Assembly (NCBI GenBank): GCA_942493055.1
Contig: OW818680.1
Location: 2,542,001-2,606,000, forward strand
From: CAIZQW01 sp942493055
GTDB taxonomy: Bacteria > Verrucomicrobiota > Kiritimatiellia > RFP12 > UBA1067
Direction of reading: 5' to 3'
Length of the DNA stretch: 64,000 nt
Shown here: one piece after another, positions 24,224 through 33,823 of the stretch
Position numbering within the stretch: position 1 is the stretch's first letter
How the letters are laid out: each line of letters begins with the position of its first letter
Program-made: the position numbers and the translations under genes
The notes under the pieces: model-generated
Database searches by the model: none
The model's input: only the letters and a program-made list of their open reading frames with translations
What the model was told of the DNA's origin: nothing

Positions 24224-27200
24224 ATGAAAGCAATGATGATGTGTGTGGCGCTCGTCAGTTCAGCCATGACCGTGTCCGGCCAGATCGGTACGGAGTTGAT
24301 TCCGAACGGGGACTACGCCAAGCTGGATGAGAAGGGCTGGGTTGTCGGGTGGCCTCAATCTCGGAACGCAAAAATCGTGAGGGACCCCGAGGGCGCACGT
24401 CTGGTCCTCACGGGGGCGCAGGCCGGCGTCCACTTCTCCATCCCGCTGCAGGAGGACTGGGGCCAACTGAAGCTCTCCACGCAGATGCGCGTCACCGATG
24501 TGACACCCGGCAAGGAGTCGTGGTGCACAGGCCGCCTGACCATGAGTTTTGTGGATGCGAATAACCAGCGGGTCGGCGACTGGCCGAATGTCTTCGGCTT
24601 CATTGGCACGCTGGACTGGCAGCCCTGCGAACGCCTCTACAGCATTCCAAAAGGTGCGACACGTCTGCAGATCAGCCCGGTCAACCTGGGCGCCTCCGGC
24701 GTCGTGGAATTCAAAGCCATCTCGCTGAAACTTCATCGACCGCGCACAAAGAGAGAGAATGCTCCGTTGCCCGAAGGCGCTGAACAGTCTGTCTGGAACC
24801 TGGACAACGCCTGGCGCGAAACGACTCCGACGCGCACACGCATTTCGCTCAACGGCCTGTGGGGGTTTCGTCCAGTCTTAACAAATGACGTTCCGAATCA
24901 CGTGCCTGCCGCCAATGACTGCTGGGGCTGGATCAAGGTGCCGGGCGTCTGGCAGAACAAATGGGAGGGCGACAAGGCTGTGCAACGTACCTGGCTGGCT
25001 CCCTGGCTGGAAGAGAATGTCGCAAACGCTTTGGAGATGGAACAGGCGTGGTACAGGCGCGACTGCACCCTGCCCGCCTCATTTGCAGGAAAACGCGTGG
25101 TGCTTGATTTCTCCATGCTTCAAACGCACGCCAAGGCTTTTGTCGACGGTGTCGCAGTCGGTGAACTGTGGTATCCCGGCGGCGAACTGGACATCACGCA
25201 GGCCGTCACGCCTGGCAAGCAGCAGGAGATCGCCTTGCTCGTGACCGCCCGCCCGATGAGCGCGGAGACCCAGTCATTCATGGCGCCGGAGCGTATCATC
25301 AAGGATAAAGCCAGCGTGAAGCTGAAAGGCATCACAGGCGATCTCTATCTCGTGGCAACGCCCAAGACCCAGCGCATCCAGGATCTCCAGGTCATCACCT
25401 CCACGCGCGATAAGCAGGTCATCTTCGCTGTCGAGACCGAAGGCCTTTCCGCAGGCCAGTATCGCGTCGAAGCCCAGGTCGAGGGGTGCGGCGAGACGAA
25501 GCGCTTCCTCGCGGACGCCGTGCAGCTTGAGTCCAACGGAGTCTTACGCTTGCAGGCACCCTGGAAAAACCCGAAGCTCTGGGATCTCCACACGCCCCAG
25601 AACCGCTATACGGCAACCGTGACCGTGCGTTCAGAGAAAGGCGAGATCATTGACACCTTCACGCCGGTGAAATTCGGCTTCCGCGAATTCCGTGTGGACC
25701 AACGAAATTTCATGCTGAACGATATTCCAGTCCATCTGCGCGCCTTGCACAACACCTCCATGAACAGCACGGCGGACAAGGCCTGCAAAGCGAGCGCCCT
25801 CGAGCATTGCCGCCGCATCCAGCAGTACGGCTTCAATTTCGTGATCGCCGGCAATTATGATTTCCTGCCCGGCGGCACCAGCTATCTGGACGGCCTGATG
25901 GAGGCCTGCGATGAGACCGGCGTCCTGCTCGCCTTCACTTTGCCCCATATCAAGGAGTTCAATTTCCGCTTGCAAGATCCGGCTACAGCGTCGCGGTACC
26001 GCGAATTGGCGCAGTGGCTGATCCGCCGCGCACGCAACCATCCGAGCGTGGTCTTCTATGCGATGAACCACAACAGCACAGGGTATTACGGCGACCAGAA
26101 TCCGCTGAAGATCGACGGCCTCTTCGAGATGCCGGACGCCTCGGGCAAGAAGAACGCCTGGTGGGAAAATAACCGCCGCCAGGCGCGCCTCACAGCGGCG
26201 ATTGCAAAATCCCTTGATCCGACGCGCCCGGTCTATCATCATCAGTCGGGCAACCTCGGCGACCTGCACACCGTGAACATCTATCTGAACTGGGCACCGC
26301 TCCAGGAGCGCAGTGACTGGCTGGAGCATTGGTCAACAATCGGCGTGAAGCCGCTCTTCTTCGTGGAGTGGGGCCTGCCCCATATTTCAAGCTGGTCGAG
26401 CTATCGCGGTCCGAAATTCATCTGGCGCTGCGAAGCGTTCCAGAGCCTCTGGGCTTCCGAGTTCGGGGCGCAGTTCTGGGGCGATGGCGCCTACCAGCCC
26501 ACACCCGCCGCAATTGCCGCTTTAGCGCATGAAGAAAAGCTGTGGGCCAAGGGCCAAGAGTTCACCTGGTCGGATCTCAACCGTCCGTTGCGAAACCTGA
26601 CGAACAACTATCAGAATGTCCAGGCGCTCTTCGCCTCTGACAACTGGCGCTCCCACCGCGCGTGGGGCATCTCAGCCATGCTGCCGTGGGATCAGGGCGA
26701 TTTCTGGAAGCGCGTGGCGCCGACACCTGTGCGCGCCGTGACGAACAGCCTGATGAACCTCAAGCAGCCGGGCATTGTGCCGGATCATCTCGCCTCGGAT
26801 AATCAGTTCATCAATGATACTGGAGATCGCAACGCCTTTGTCCCGAGCAGCGTGGGAGAAGCCTTCCTGCGCTGGAACATGCCGGACTGCGCCTTCATCG
26901 GCGGCGGCAAGCGCTTCACCGATAAGCGCCATCTCTACAGCAGCGGCGAAAAACTCGATAAGACGCTCGTGCTTCTGAATGACCGCCGTGAGGAGCAAAA
27001 GATTTCGTGGCAGGTTAGCCTGATGCAGGGCGAGACGTGCCTCAAGAAGCAAAGCGGATCCGAACGCGTCGGCCCCGGTGCCCAGGCGCGCGTTCCAATG
27101 GCTATCGACCTGCCGAAACAGTCCGGGGACTATCAACTCTCTGCCGTCTTTACCTTCGAGGACAACGTCGTGCAGCGCGATACTGTTGCGCTCCGCATCG

Positions 27201-28474
27201 TCCCGCCGATGCCAGTATGTACACCAACCACACCCCTCACCCTGTACGATACAAAGGGACTCTCCGCTGCGCATCTGAAGCGCCTGAACATCCCCTTCAA
27301 CCTGTATCAAGAGGGACAGCTCTTCAAACCTGGGGACAAGGTCGTGATCGGACGTGAGGCGCTCGATGAGAAGTCTGCGATGTGGATACGCGAGTTGCCC
27401 CAGGGCGTCTGCCTGCTGGTCTTTGAACAGCAGGCCAAGGAGCTGTATGAGCGCCTCGGCTTCCGTATTGCGGAGCGCGGTTCGCGTCAGCTCTTCCCGC
27501 GCTTTATCCATCCCGCGACACGCGGACTGGATGCCGCTGATTTTAGCAACTGGCGAGGTTCCGCAACGTTGATTCCCGAGCATCTTCAGGATCTCGATGC
27601 GATCGAGACGCGCGATCCGGGATGGAAATGGTGCGACCAATGGAACAGCCGCGTCTGGCGTTGCGGCAACTGGGGGAACGTCGCGTCCGTGCTGATCGAG
27701 AAGCCTGCCAAGGGCGACTGGCGCGCGCTCGTGGATGGCGAGTTTGATCTGCAGTATGCGCCGCTGCTGGAGAAGGTCGAGGGCACAGGGCGCATCCTCT
27801 TCTGTCAGCTTGATGTGACCGGACGCAGCGAGCCTGAGCCTGTGGCCGATGCGCTGACGATCAAGCTGGTGAATGATCTGCAACAAGTACATGTTGCGGC
27901 TGCTCAGCCTGTCCGAGTCCTGGGCTCAGGGGTCCAAGCCCTGTGCGACAGCCTGGGTGTCAAGGTCGCTGAAGCAAGCGGGATTCTGGTCGCCTCTTCC
28001 GGCGCAACAGCTCCGGGTAATTTGAAACAGCAGGTGGCCGATGGCTTGCGCGTCCTCTGTCTCGGTATGAAAGCTGACGAGGTGAACGCGTGGAGTCCTC
28101 TGCCTGTCACAACCGTGACCACCAATGCCTTCTTTACGCGCATCGAAAAACTCCCTGCTGAATTGAATGGCCTGTGCAATGCGGACTGGGCGTGGCACGG
28201 CGCCATGACGTTCGATGCGTTTGCTGTCTCAGAGGAGAACAACCAAGCGCTGAAGGTGATCCATCATGGCAAGGGCTGCGTTATCTTCTGGCAGGTTACA
28301 CCTGCGATGATCGATGAGGTCAAGCGTCCCTATCTGCGGACCAGTAAGCGCCGCGCCAACGCGATGGCCGCACGCCTGCTGGCTAACCTTGGCGCCGCCT
28401 TCGAACCCTCGCGCACGCTCTATCTGGATACGCCACAGAATACCGACGATCCCTATCGCTATTACCGGTGGTAA
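24224..28474 (+). CDS. Secreted GH2-like glycosidase with N-terminal carbohydrate-binding-like domain
   Basis: 1416 residues from the ATG at 24224 (AAGGAA upstream; an earlier in-frame ATG lacks one). Signal peptide about 1-20. About 20-175 is a CBM-like jelly roll (ELIPNGDYAKLDEKGW). About 200-370 is the GH2 sugar-binding domain (RISLNGLWGFRP, IKVPGVWQ, YRRDCTLP) and about 390-480 the immunoglobulin-like domain. About 500-830 is the TIM barrel. The predicted nucleophile is E715 in FFVEWGLPH. At the acid/base position, where GH2 enzymes usually have Asn-Glu, the sequence reads MNHNS (614-618), so the usual glutamate is absent. Long C-terminal beta domains follow. It resembles a beta-galactosidase or beta-glucuronidase-type enzyme, with unknown substrate. 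Confidence 0.8.
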   Translation: MKAMMMCVALVSSAMTVSGQIGTELIPNGDYAKLDEKGWVVGWPQSRNAKIVRDPEGARLVLTGAQAGVHFSIPLQEDWGQLKLSTQMRVTDVTPGKESWCTGRLTMSFVDANNQRVGDWPNVFGFIGTLDWQPCERLYSIPKGATRLQISPVNLGASGVVEFKAISLKLHRPRTKRENAPLPEGAEQSVWNLDNAWRETTPTRTRISLNGLWGFRPVLTNDVPNHVPAANDCWGWIKVPGVWQNKWEGDKAVQRTWLAPWLEENVANALEMEQAWYRRDCTLPASFAGKRVVLDFSMLQTHAKAFVDGVAVGELWYPGGELDITQAVTPGKQQEIALLVTARPMSAETQSFMAPERIIKDKASVKLKGITGDLYLVATPKTQRIQDLQVITSTRDKQVIFAVETEGLSAGQYRVEAQVEGCGETKRFLADAVQLESNGVLRLQAPWKNPKLWDLHTPQNRYTATVTVRSEKGEIIDTFTPVKFGFREFRVDQRNFMLNDIPVHLRALHNTSMNSTADKACKASALEHCRRIQQYGFNFVIAGNYDFLPGGTSYLDGLMEACDETGVLLAFTLPHIKEFNFRLQDPATASRYRELAQWLIRRARNHPSVVFYAMNHNSTGYYGDQNPLKIDGLFEMPDASGKKNAWWENNRRQARLTAAIAKSLDPTRPVYHHQSGNLGDLHTVNIYLNWAPLQERSDWLEHWSTIGVKPLFFVEWGLPHISSWSSYRGPKFIWRCEAFQSLWASEFGAQFWGDGAYQPTPAAIAALAHEEKLWAKGQEFTWSDLNRPLRNLTNNYQNVQALFASDNWRSHRAWGISAMLPWDQGDFWKRVAPTPVRAVTNSLMNLKQPGIVPDHLASDNQFINDTGDRNAFVPSSVGEAFLRWNMPDCAFIGGGKRFTDKRHLYSSGEKLDKTLVLLNDRREEQKISWQVSLMQGETCLKKQSGSERVGPGAQARVPMAIDLPKQSGDYQLSAVFTFEDNVVQRDTVALRIVPPMPVCTPTTPLTLYDTKGLSAAHLKRLNIPFNLYQEGQLFKPGDKVVIGREALDEKSAMWIRELPQGVCLLVFEQQAKELYERLGFRIAERGSRQLFPRFIHPATRGLDAADFSNWRGSATLIPEHLQDLDAIETRDPGWKWCDQWNSRVWRCGNWGNVASVLIEKPAKGDWRALVDGEFDLQYAPLLEKVEGTGRILFCQLDVTGRSEPEPVADALTIKLVNDLQQVHVAAAQPVRVLGSGVQALCDSLGVKVAEASGILVASSGATAPGNLKQQVADGLRVLCLGMKADEVNAWSPLPVTTVTTNAFFTRIEKLPAELNGLCNADWAWHGAMTFDAFAVSEENNQALKVIHHGKGCVIFWQVTPAMIDEVKRPYLRTSKRRANAMAARLLANLGAAFEPSRTLYLDTPQNTDDPYRYYRW

Positions 28475-28840
28475 GTCCCATAGGTCTTAAACTAAGGGGC
28501 TAAAATTATTACCAATACCCAAAAGCTAGCAATATGCAAAAAATCGTTTTTAAGTATTTTAACGCAAAAGCCGCAATAAGAAGGGCGGTTATCCCGTCTG
28601 CCTCGCGCTGAATACAGCACGGCAGAACGGATAACCGCCCAGATAAAACGGACTTCATTTTCATCAGCAAAAAACAAGTTTTTTGCTGATGAAAATTGAG
28701 TTGATTCCGCGCAAATGTTCGCTCCGCCGTCCATGTATCCATGGGTGAGGCGGGCGTGACATTTGCGCTCTCCTTTGCGGCTTTTGCGAAAAAGCATTTC
28801 TTTCTTAGCTTAACACCAAATTATAGTTACGGAGACAAAC
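28475..28840. other. Intergenic region dominated by a cloverleaf-like element
   Basis: 366 bp without a credible gene. Most of it is the folded element at 28563-28788. The last 50 bp hold the GGAG ribosome binding site of the metallophosphoesterase. Confidence 0.6.
28563..28788. repeat. 226-bp cloverleaf-like inverted-repeat element
   Basis: A perfect 14-bp closing stem (CGCAAAAGCCGCAA at 28563-28576 with 28775-28788) encloses three hairpins: 28583-28602 with 28621-28640 (18 of 20 paired), 28657-28675 with 28678-28696 (19 bp perfect, 2-nt loop) and 28709-28717 with 28760-28768 (9 bp perfect, with inner CCGCC/GGCGG and CCATG/CATGG). Flanking sequences resemble those of the element at 8965-9257. 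Confidence 0.65.
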
Positions 28841-29899
28841 ATGCACAAGAATCTAATGATCGCTTTTTTCGTATCAACAAGCCTGCTCTCGTCCATGGCG
28901 CAGAGCACGCCCGCGTGCCGCTTTGACAAAGACGGCATTTTTACACTGATGCAGGTGGCCGACATCCAGGATGATGACACGCCTGCGGAACGGACCCTCT
29001 CGTTTCTTTCAAACGCGATCAGTCGTCATCGACCCGATCTGATTGTGCTCACCGGCGACAACACCTCCAGCTTCAACCAGAAGGGCGGCTTTGAAAAGGC
29101 CATCTCAGCCTTTATTGATGTCTTCAAAACCAACAACACCTGTTTCGCGGTGACCTTCGGCAACCATGATTCAGAGAAGACGGGAGCGGATCGCTACACA
29201 CGCGAAGAACAATATGCACTCTATAAGCAGTTGGGCGGACACCGGTTCGTCGATCACGATGTCCCTGTTCTCAGCGGCACAGGAAGCGGCGTGATCCCAC
29301 TCCTTGATGCAACAGGGACAAAACCCCTCTTCAATGTCTTCCTCATAGACTCCCAAGCGTATGCCAAAGGCGGCTATGACGGCGTCAGGGCGGATCAGAT
29401 CAAATGGTATGAGGAGACGAGCGGCTCGACCCCCTGCCTCTGGTTCCAGCATATCCCTGTCCCCGACATCTTAACATCAGGCCTCCTTGTTGCCGTGCCC
29501 ACCAACACACCCAAGTGCGTCTTCCACAAGAAGGGGGAGTACGCCGGCACGGGCTGGCTGCTGGCCACGGACCGGGCGGTTGGGAAGCTCAAAGAGGCAC
29601 CGGCGCCGACAGCGCGTGCGCCCTACCGGGACAGAGAACACACGCATGAAGGGCGCACCCTCTACGAAAGCTGGCAAAAGATGCGCAACCTCAAAGGCGC
29701 CTATTTCGGACACGACCATGAAAACACATTTGACGGCACAGATACGAACAACGTGCGCCTCGGCTACACCAAAGCTGCCACGTTAAACTCCTATAACGAC
29801 AACAACCCCGGCGCGCGCATATTTTGGATCAAAAAAGATGCCACCTTCACCACCGAGATTGTCTCTGAGTCCTCGTTGGCCAAACCCGACAAGCATTAA
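28841..29899 (+). CDS. Secreted calcineurin-like metallophosphoesterase
   Basis: 352 residues with GGAG before the ATG at 28841 and a signal peptide of about 20 residues (ends SMAQS). Metallophosphoesterase motifs are in order: VADIQDD (first metal aspartate, with Gln in place of the usual His), LTGDN, FGNHDSE, a FQHIPVP histidine and GHDHENTF. The family hydrolyses phosphomonoesters or diesters with a two-metal centre; this type resembles secreted purple-acid-like phosphatases. It follows the GH2-like gene in the same direction but 366 bp away, so co-transcription is doubtful. It may release phosphate from a substrate met by the neighbouring glycosidase. Confidence 0.85.
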   Translation: MHKNLMIAFFVSTSLLSSMAQSTPACRFDKDGIFTLMQVADIQDDDTPAERTLSFLSNAISRHRPDLIVLTGDNTSSFNQKGGFEKAISAFIDVFKTNNTCFAVTFGNHDSEKTGADRYTREEQYALYKQLGGHRFVDHDVPVLSGTGSGVIPLLDATGTKPLFNVFLIDSQAYAKGGYDGVRADQIKWYEETSGSTPCLWFQHIPVPDILTSGLLVAVPTNTPKCVFHKKGEYAGTGWLLATDRAVGKLKEAPAPTARAPYRDREHTHEGRTLYESWQKMRNLKGAYFGHDHENTFDGTDTNNVRLGYTKAATLNSYNDNNPGARIFWIKKDATFTTEIVSESSLAKPDKH

Positions 29900-29917
29900 C
29901 ATTAAGGGGCACTAAGT

Positions 29918-30151
29918 CTATTTTGGAGTGCGTGCGGCAAGCGGTATTCCGCGCGACGCCGCTTCTTCGGAAATATCTGCTTCGCGATGAATCTCTTCTG
30001 GCACGGGTATCTGCGATTCAGTAGGCTTTCCCTCAGAAATAAGTCCCAGTTGTCTGCGAAGCTTCTCAACCTCTCCCTTCAGAGTCAGGTTCTCCGTCTG
30101 CAACGCCTCATAAGCAACAAGCAACTTTTTATACTCTATGCCCTCATTCAT
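29918..30151 (-). CDS. Small coiled-coil protein of unknown function
   Basis: 77 residues beginning MNEGIEYKKLLVAYEALQTE. Residues about 8-37 form a leucine-rich coiled coil, followed by a charged, proline-containing tail. It starts 36 bp after the AlbA_2 gene on the same strand. The coiled coil recalls the N-terminus of larger mobile-element proteins, for example TOTE-type primase-helicases, so it may be a fragment; this is uncertain. No strong ribosome binding site is seen. Confidence 0.5.
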   Translation of the reverse strand: MNEGIEYKKLLVAYEALQTENLTLKGEVEKLRRQLGLISEGKPTESQIPVPEEIHREADISEEAASRGIPLAARTPK

Positions 30152-30187
30152 GATGCGCGGCTCTTTTTTGTAGACTAAACGTTTGGA

Positions 30188-31357
30188 TCATTCAGCTCGA
30201 GGTATCTGCGCGATGAAGAGGTTTCGATCATGGTCTGATGTAAGAGCTAATTTTGGCACGACAGATAAAGCCCGTCGGACACCCGTACCAAGCCCGCGAT
30301 AGGGCAGTTCCCCGCCCTTAGTCGCAAAGGATGCTAGCAACGGGTTGCGGATGACAGACACACCATTGCGAATATTTTCGATCGTGAGGTTGTTGGGGAG
30401 AGAACCAGGGCTAATCAATTCAATCCGATTGTCGAACAACATTACCCGCCATGGAGCAGAAATAAAGTAATCCCGGTGCAGCAGCATATTAACAACAAGC
30501 TCCTCAAGGGCGGCTATCGGCACTTCCAGATCGCCTTCGCTGTTAAAGCCCTTTGCGCCCTGTATACGCCGTAGGTTACGGGTAAGGAAAGACATCGTCC
30601 CCTTGTGCAAGTCACGCAGACACCCCTCGATGTCCTGGCTGTCCCGATACTTGTCACCAGCAGGATCGTTGCCGATGAAAGAGACGGCCTTCACTACGTA
30701 AGCAGGACGATACCGTTGAGGATACCGACCAAAAATCATGAGCCCAGCAAGATCGAGCGTCGTATCCTTTGCAAGTCCGAGATTGTTCAGCAAGCGGACG
30801 AGCGAAAGGTTGTCTCTGTCAAGCGCCATGTCGAGGGGTTCACCATACACCTTCTCAAAAAACGCACTAAAATGCGTTAAATCCATGTCGCTAGTCGTAG
30901 TTCCCTCAATAACCAGCTCATCCGCATGAATAAGGTCGGCACTCTGAAGCATCCGCTGAACTTCCTCGCGAGAAGTGACGCGACGCTTATCCGCTCCTGA
31001 CTTCACCCAGAACACACCATTGTTATCAGCATACGGCTTCGATATGCCTTCTTGCACGGTGACTACCATAACAAGTAGATCTCCGACAGATATATTCTGG
31101 GTTATAGGATTGATTGAGGGCCGCACACTGTTAGTCGCCGTGTTGGAGACAAGCTGGTTGATTCTGCGGATGTCGTCCGCTGAGAGACCGACAACATCCC
31201 CATTGTCACTAACCCCAATCAATAGCTGGCCGCCCTTGCTGTTGGAGAAAGCGACAAGGTCGCCCGCCAGTGATTCGGGATTCATGACAGTCTGTTTGAA
31301 CTGCGTGCGACTGTCTTCTCCTCGTCCAATCAACTCGATGAGTTCTATTGCTTCCAT
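30188..31357 (-). CDS. AlbA_2 (Schlafen-type) putative DNA/ATP-binding protein
   Basis: 389 residues. The N-terminal AlbA_2 domain (about 8-120) has EDSRTQFKQ, FSNSKGGQLLIGVSDNG and VFWVKSGADKRRVTSREEV, typical of COG2865 proteins. The C-terminal half (about 215-385) is the associated ATP-binding-like region with EELVVNMLLHRDY, ELISPGSLP and YRGLGTGVRRAL. Family members are often annotated as transcriptional regulators and occur in defence islands or as accessory genes. Its start overlaps the stop of a broken upstream reading frame and a small coiled-coil gene follows. No glycan-related role is suggested. Confidence 0.88.
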   Translation of the reverse strand: MEAIELIELIGRGEDSRTQFKQTVMNPESLAGDLVAFSNSKGGQLLIGVSDNGDVVGLSADDIRRINQLVSNTATNSVRPSINPITQNISVGDLLVMVVTVQEGISKPYADNNGVFWVKSGADKRRVTSREEVQRMLQSADLIHADELVIEGTTTSDMDLTHFSAFFEKVYGEPLDMALDRDNLSLVRLLNNLGLAKDTTLDLAGLMIFGRYPQRYRPAYVVKAVSFIGNDPAGDKYRDSQDIEGCLRDLHKGTMSFLTRNLRRIQGAKGFNSEGDLEVPIAALEELVVNMLLHRDYFISAPWRVMLFDNRIELISPGSLPNNLTIENIRNGVSVIRNPLLASFATKGGELPYRGLGTGVRRALSVVPKLALTSDHDRNLFIAQIPRAE

Positions 31358-31640
31358 AGTTTGTAAATCTCCTTACATCGCGCGAAGGCTTCGCGACCGC
31401 CTTCCATGCGAAACACAAAATAAAATTCATCCCCTGTATCGTTGATACGCCCAATATAATGAACTCTATACGTTTCGCCGTCAAGCTCAACAATATAGTC
31501 TAAGTCGCTTTGTCACTCTTCCTCCCCTCTTTCTCCACCGGCAGCAAGGGTGCAGTGAATTTTTCGTAGAGGGCGAAGAGTAATTCGACGCATTGGCGGT
31601 CAGAGGTGAAGGGTGCCCAGCGGATGTTTCGCACGCGCAT
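31345..31640 (-). pseudogene. Frameshifted small gene overlapping the AlbA_2 start
   Basis: An ATG at 31640 opens a 46-residue frame (MRVRNIRWAPFTSDRQCVEL, then LFALYEKFTAPLLPVEKEGR) ending at TAG 31500-31502. A second frame without its own start overlaps that end and runs to about 31345 (YIVELDGETYRVHYIGRIND, then FYFVFRMEGGREAFARCKEI). Its stop overlaps the AlbA_2 ATG. One frameshift near 31505 would join them into a protein of about 95 residues, translationally coupled to AlbA_2. It could be a true mutation, a sequencing error or a programmed shift. Family not recognised. Confidence 0.4.
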
Positions 31641-31662
31641 CAAGCTTGTGTGTTTCCGCTTC

Positions 31663-33813
31663 CTATTGCGGTTTCCAGCGCATCATCACGCTTTTGGCTT
31701 TGTAGTCATCCTCTAAAAAGAGGAGATAACTGCCATCGCGCAGCCGGTGGACCCGCAGCGCATCCTCCAGATCCAGGAGACCAATCTCTCCTGTGACGCG
31801 CTCCGGAACCAGGTTGCCGACTTCCGCTCCGTCTGTCAGCCGGAAGACTTTCACAAAAGCATTTTTGACGTTCTCCTCCTTCAGTCCGCGTGTATAACAG
31901 ACAAAGAGATAGTCTCCCGCTATCTCAAGGGACATCGGTTCGGACGATTCGTGGCCGCGGCTGCCCTTGCTGTAGGGCAGGATCTTCGACCACAACTTGA
32001 CAGGCTGGCCTTTGAGCACATCGCGGTACATGGCGACTGCCGGCCCCATGGGCTTCCAGTGCTGGTGTTTATCCGCGCCGGCATCGCCTCCGAAAGCTGC
32101 GATATCACGCGTGACGTCTATTTTGAAACGCCGCAGTTCGCTAAGCTCAGCCGGACGTGCGATTGTGCGGGTCTCCTGCCATGCCCACTGCGGTGCGCCC
32201 GTGGGGGTGAACCCTTTGAAGGCCGCTCCGTAAACAGCCTCCCGGAAGACCCGCCAGAGGGTTCCCTGCGCATCGACAAACATGCAGCCGCCCCCCTCCC
32301 GTCCGACTGCCTCATATTCCTCGCACTGCATCGCTCCGTCGCCGTTGCAATCGGTCCAGCACCACGCACCGGATTTCGGCTGATTGCGCGGCCAGCCATC
32401 CTCTTTCGGCTTCACATGCTTTTTTGAGAAGAGCGCCGCTGGAATGGCTGTCTCGCCGTCGGTCGCTGCATTGAAGCGGTACGCCTGCACATAGTCCTGT
32501 CCCATATTCGACACGAAGAGCAGCGGCCTCTTCTGCAGTTTCAGGAACCACGCGTTTGCCGAACAGATGTGGAGTCGCGGATCATCCGGATATTTCCAGG
32601 GGTTTACCGTATAGGCCGTATAAGTGGTCTGCTGGCCTGCGGGTTTTGATAAATCGACTGTGAACCGCTCCTCCTTCGAGTAGATGCTGGCCTCCGATTC
32701 ACTGTCCAGATCAGCCAGGTCAACAAAGAAGAGGCCGCAGCGCCGCCAGCGCAATCGGCCGTCCGGCGCATACGACTCCAACACGGTGCTGCCTCCGCCA
32801 GTGCCGCCGCTGTTGGCCACATAGAGATTGCCGGCCGCGTCTGCCCCCACGCCGCGGGGATGATTGAACCGTTTCTCGCCCGTCCGTCCCGCCACGGGTC
32901 CGCTAAAAATTCCGTGCAGCGCCCCCACTGTTCCGCAGGGTTTGGGAGTTCCGTTTTTCACTGTGAACATCAGAATCTGCTGCGACACGCCCGTGTCGCT
33001 GACCAGCAGACGTCCCTGAGCATCGATGGCCAGATCCGCCGGACGCACCGCGACATCGAATGTCAGAGACGATTGCTTCCGCCCCGCAATATCAAAGCCG
33101 GCCAGCGCCCAGGCACCGGTTTTTACGTTTTCCGGCGCCAGCAATATCCAAAGCGTGGACTGCGCATCCATCACCATCCGGTCGGGACGAAGAACCTGCC
33201 AGGAGCGCTTCTCCTGCATCGACTCGGTGTCATACACGCGAACCACGCCTTCGTTTTTAACAGCGACAAAAAGTTCGGCCTCCGTGGCCCACAGCCCTCG
33301 GATTTTTTCAGCGGCATTATCAGGGGTTTCAGCCACCGGCTTAAAACTCTCTTTAATCGTATCGCCTTTGCCGCCCTTGCCGCCTGCGAATGGGGCTGCT
33401 TTGCGGAAGTCGCTGCGCAGACGGCGCGAGATGCCCTGCCACCGAAGTCCTTTGGCAGGCCAGGTCGCAACATCGACCAGACCGCCCCGTTCGTTCTCCA
33501 CATGCTGCGCGATAAAAAGATACTTTGCGTTGGCCGTGACCGCCTCCCCTCCTCCGTAGCCCCAGCCGTGCGTGTGCATGGCTGCACCCTTCCAGGCGCC
33601 CTGACTATCGAAGTGCATCACATTGCCGCCGCCCTCCTCCCAGCCGATGTTTGTAAACACATCCCCCTCCGGCGTCACGAACAGGTCATCAATATCCTGC
33701 AGAACCCAGTCGGGGTTGCCACCCCAGTCGTTCCCAACCCAGGACACCTCACAGGGCAGCTCCGCGCCAACCCCGCAACCCGCTATCATCAAACTGAATA
33801 TATGCCGTTTCAT
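31663..33813 (-). CDS. Secreted NHL/beta-propeller lipoprotein with EF-hand-like loop
   Basis: 716 residues from the ATG at 33813; an upstream in-frame ATG overlaps the preceding gene. The N-terminus MKRHIFSLMIAGCGVG carries a lipobox (MIAGC). The body consists of propeller repeats of the NHL type (ADLAIDAQGRLLVSDTG, FNHPRGVGADAAGNLYVANS). DCNGDGAMQCEEY is an EF-hand/dockerin-like calcium loop, similar to one in the protein encoded at 58478-62449. No catalytic motif is clear, and it may bind or scaffold glycans. It begins 10 bp after the DUF4838 gene, so the two are one unit. Confidence 0.75.
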   Translation of the reverse strand: MKRHIFSLMIAGCGVGAELPCEVSWVGNDWGGNPDWVLQDIDDLFVTPEGDVFTNIGWEEGGGNVMHFDSQGAWKGAAMHTHGWGYGGGEAVTANAKYLFIAQHVENERGGLVDVATWPAKGLRWQGISRRLRSDFRKAAPFAGGKGGKGDTIKESFKPVAETPDNAAEKIRGLWATEAELFVAVKNEGVVRVYDTESMQEKRSWQVLRPDRMVMDAQSTLWILLAPENVKTGAWALAGFDIAGRKQSSLTFDVAVRPADLAIDAQGRLLVSDTGVSQQILMFTVKNGTPKPCGTVGALHGIFSGPVAGRTGEKRFNHPRGVGADAAGNLYVANSGGTGGGSTVLESYAPDGRLRWRRCGLFFVDLADLDSESEASIYSKEERFTVDLSKPAGQQTTYTAYTVNPWKYPDDPRLHICSANAWFLKLQKRPLLFVSNMGQDYVQAYRFNAATDGETAIPAALFSKKHVKPKEDGWPRNQPKSGAWCWTDCNGDGAMQCEEYEAVGREGGGCMFVDAQGTLWRVFREAVYGAAFKGFTPTGAPQWAWQETRTIARPAELSELRRFKIDVTRDIAAFGGDAGADKHQHWKPMGPAVAMYRDVLKGQPVKLWSKILPYSKGSRGHESSEPMSLEIAGDYLFVCYTRGLKEENVKNAFVKVFRLTDGAEVGNLVPERVTGEIGLLDLEDALRVHRLRDGSYLLFLEDDYKAKSVMMRWKPQ

Positions 33814-33823
33814 TTGTGATACC

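Noticed and set aside
28563..28788. Integron attC site
   Set aside because: The size and fold invite comparison, but I could not find the expected core-site sequences at the ends, and there is no integrase gene in the window.
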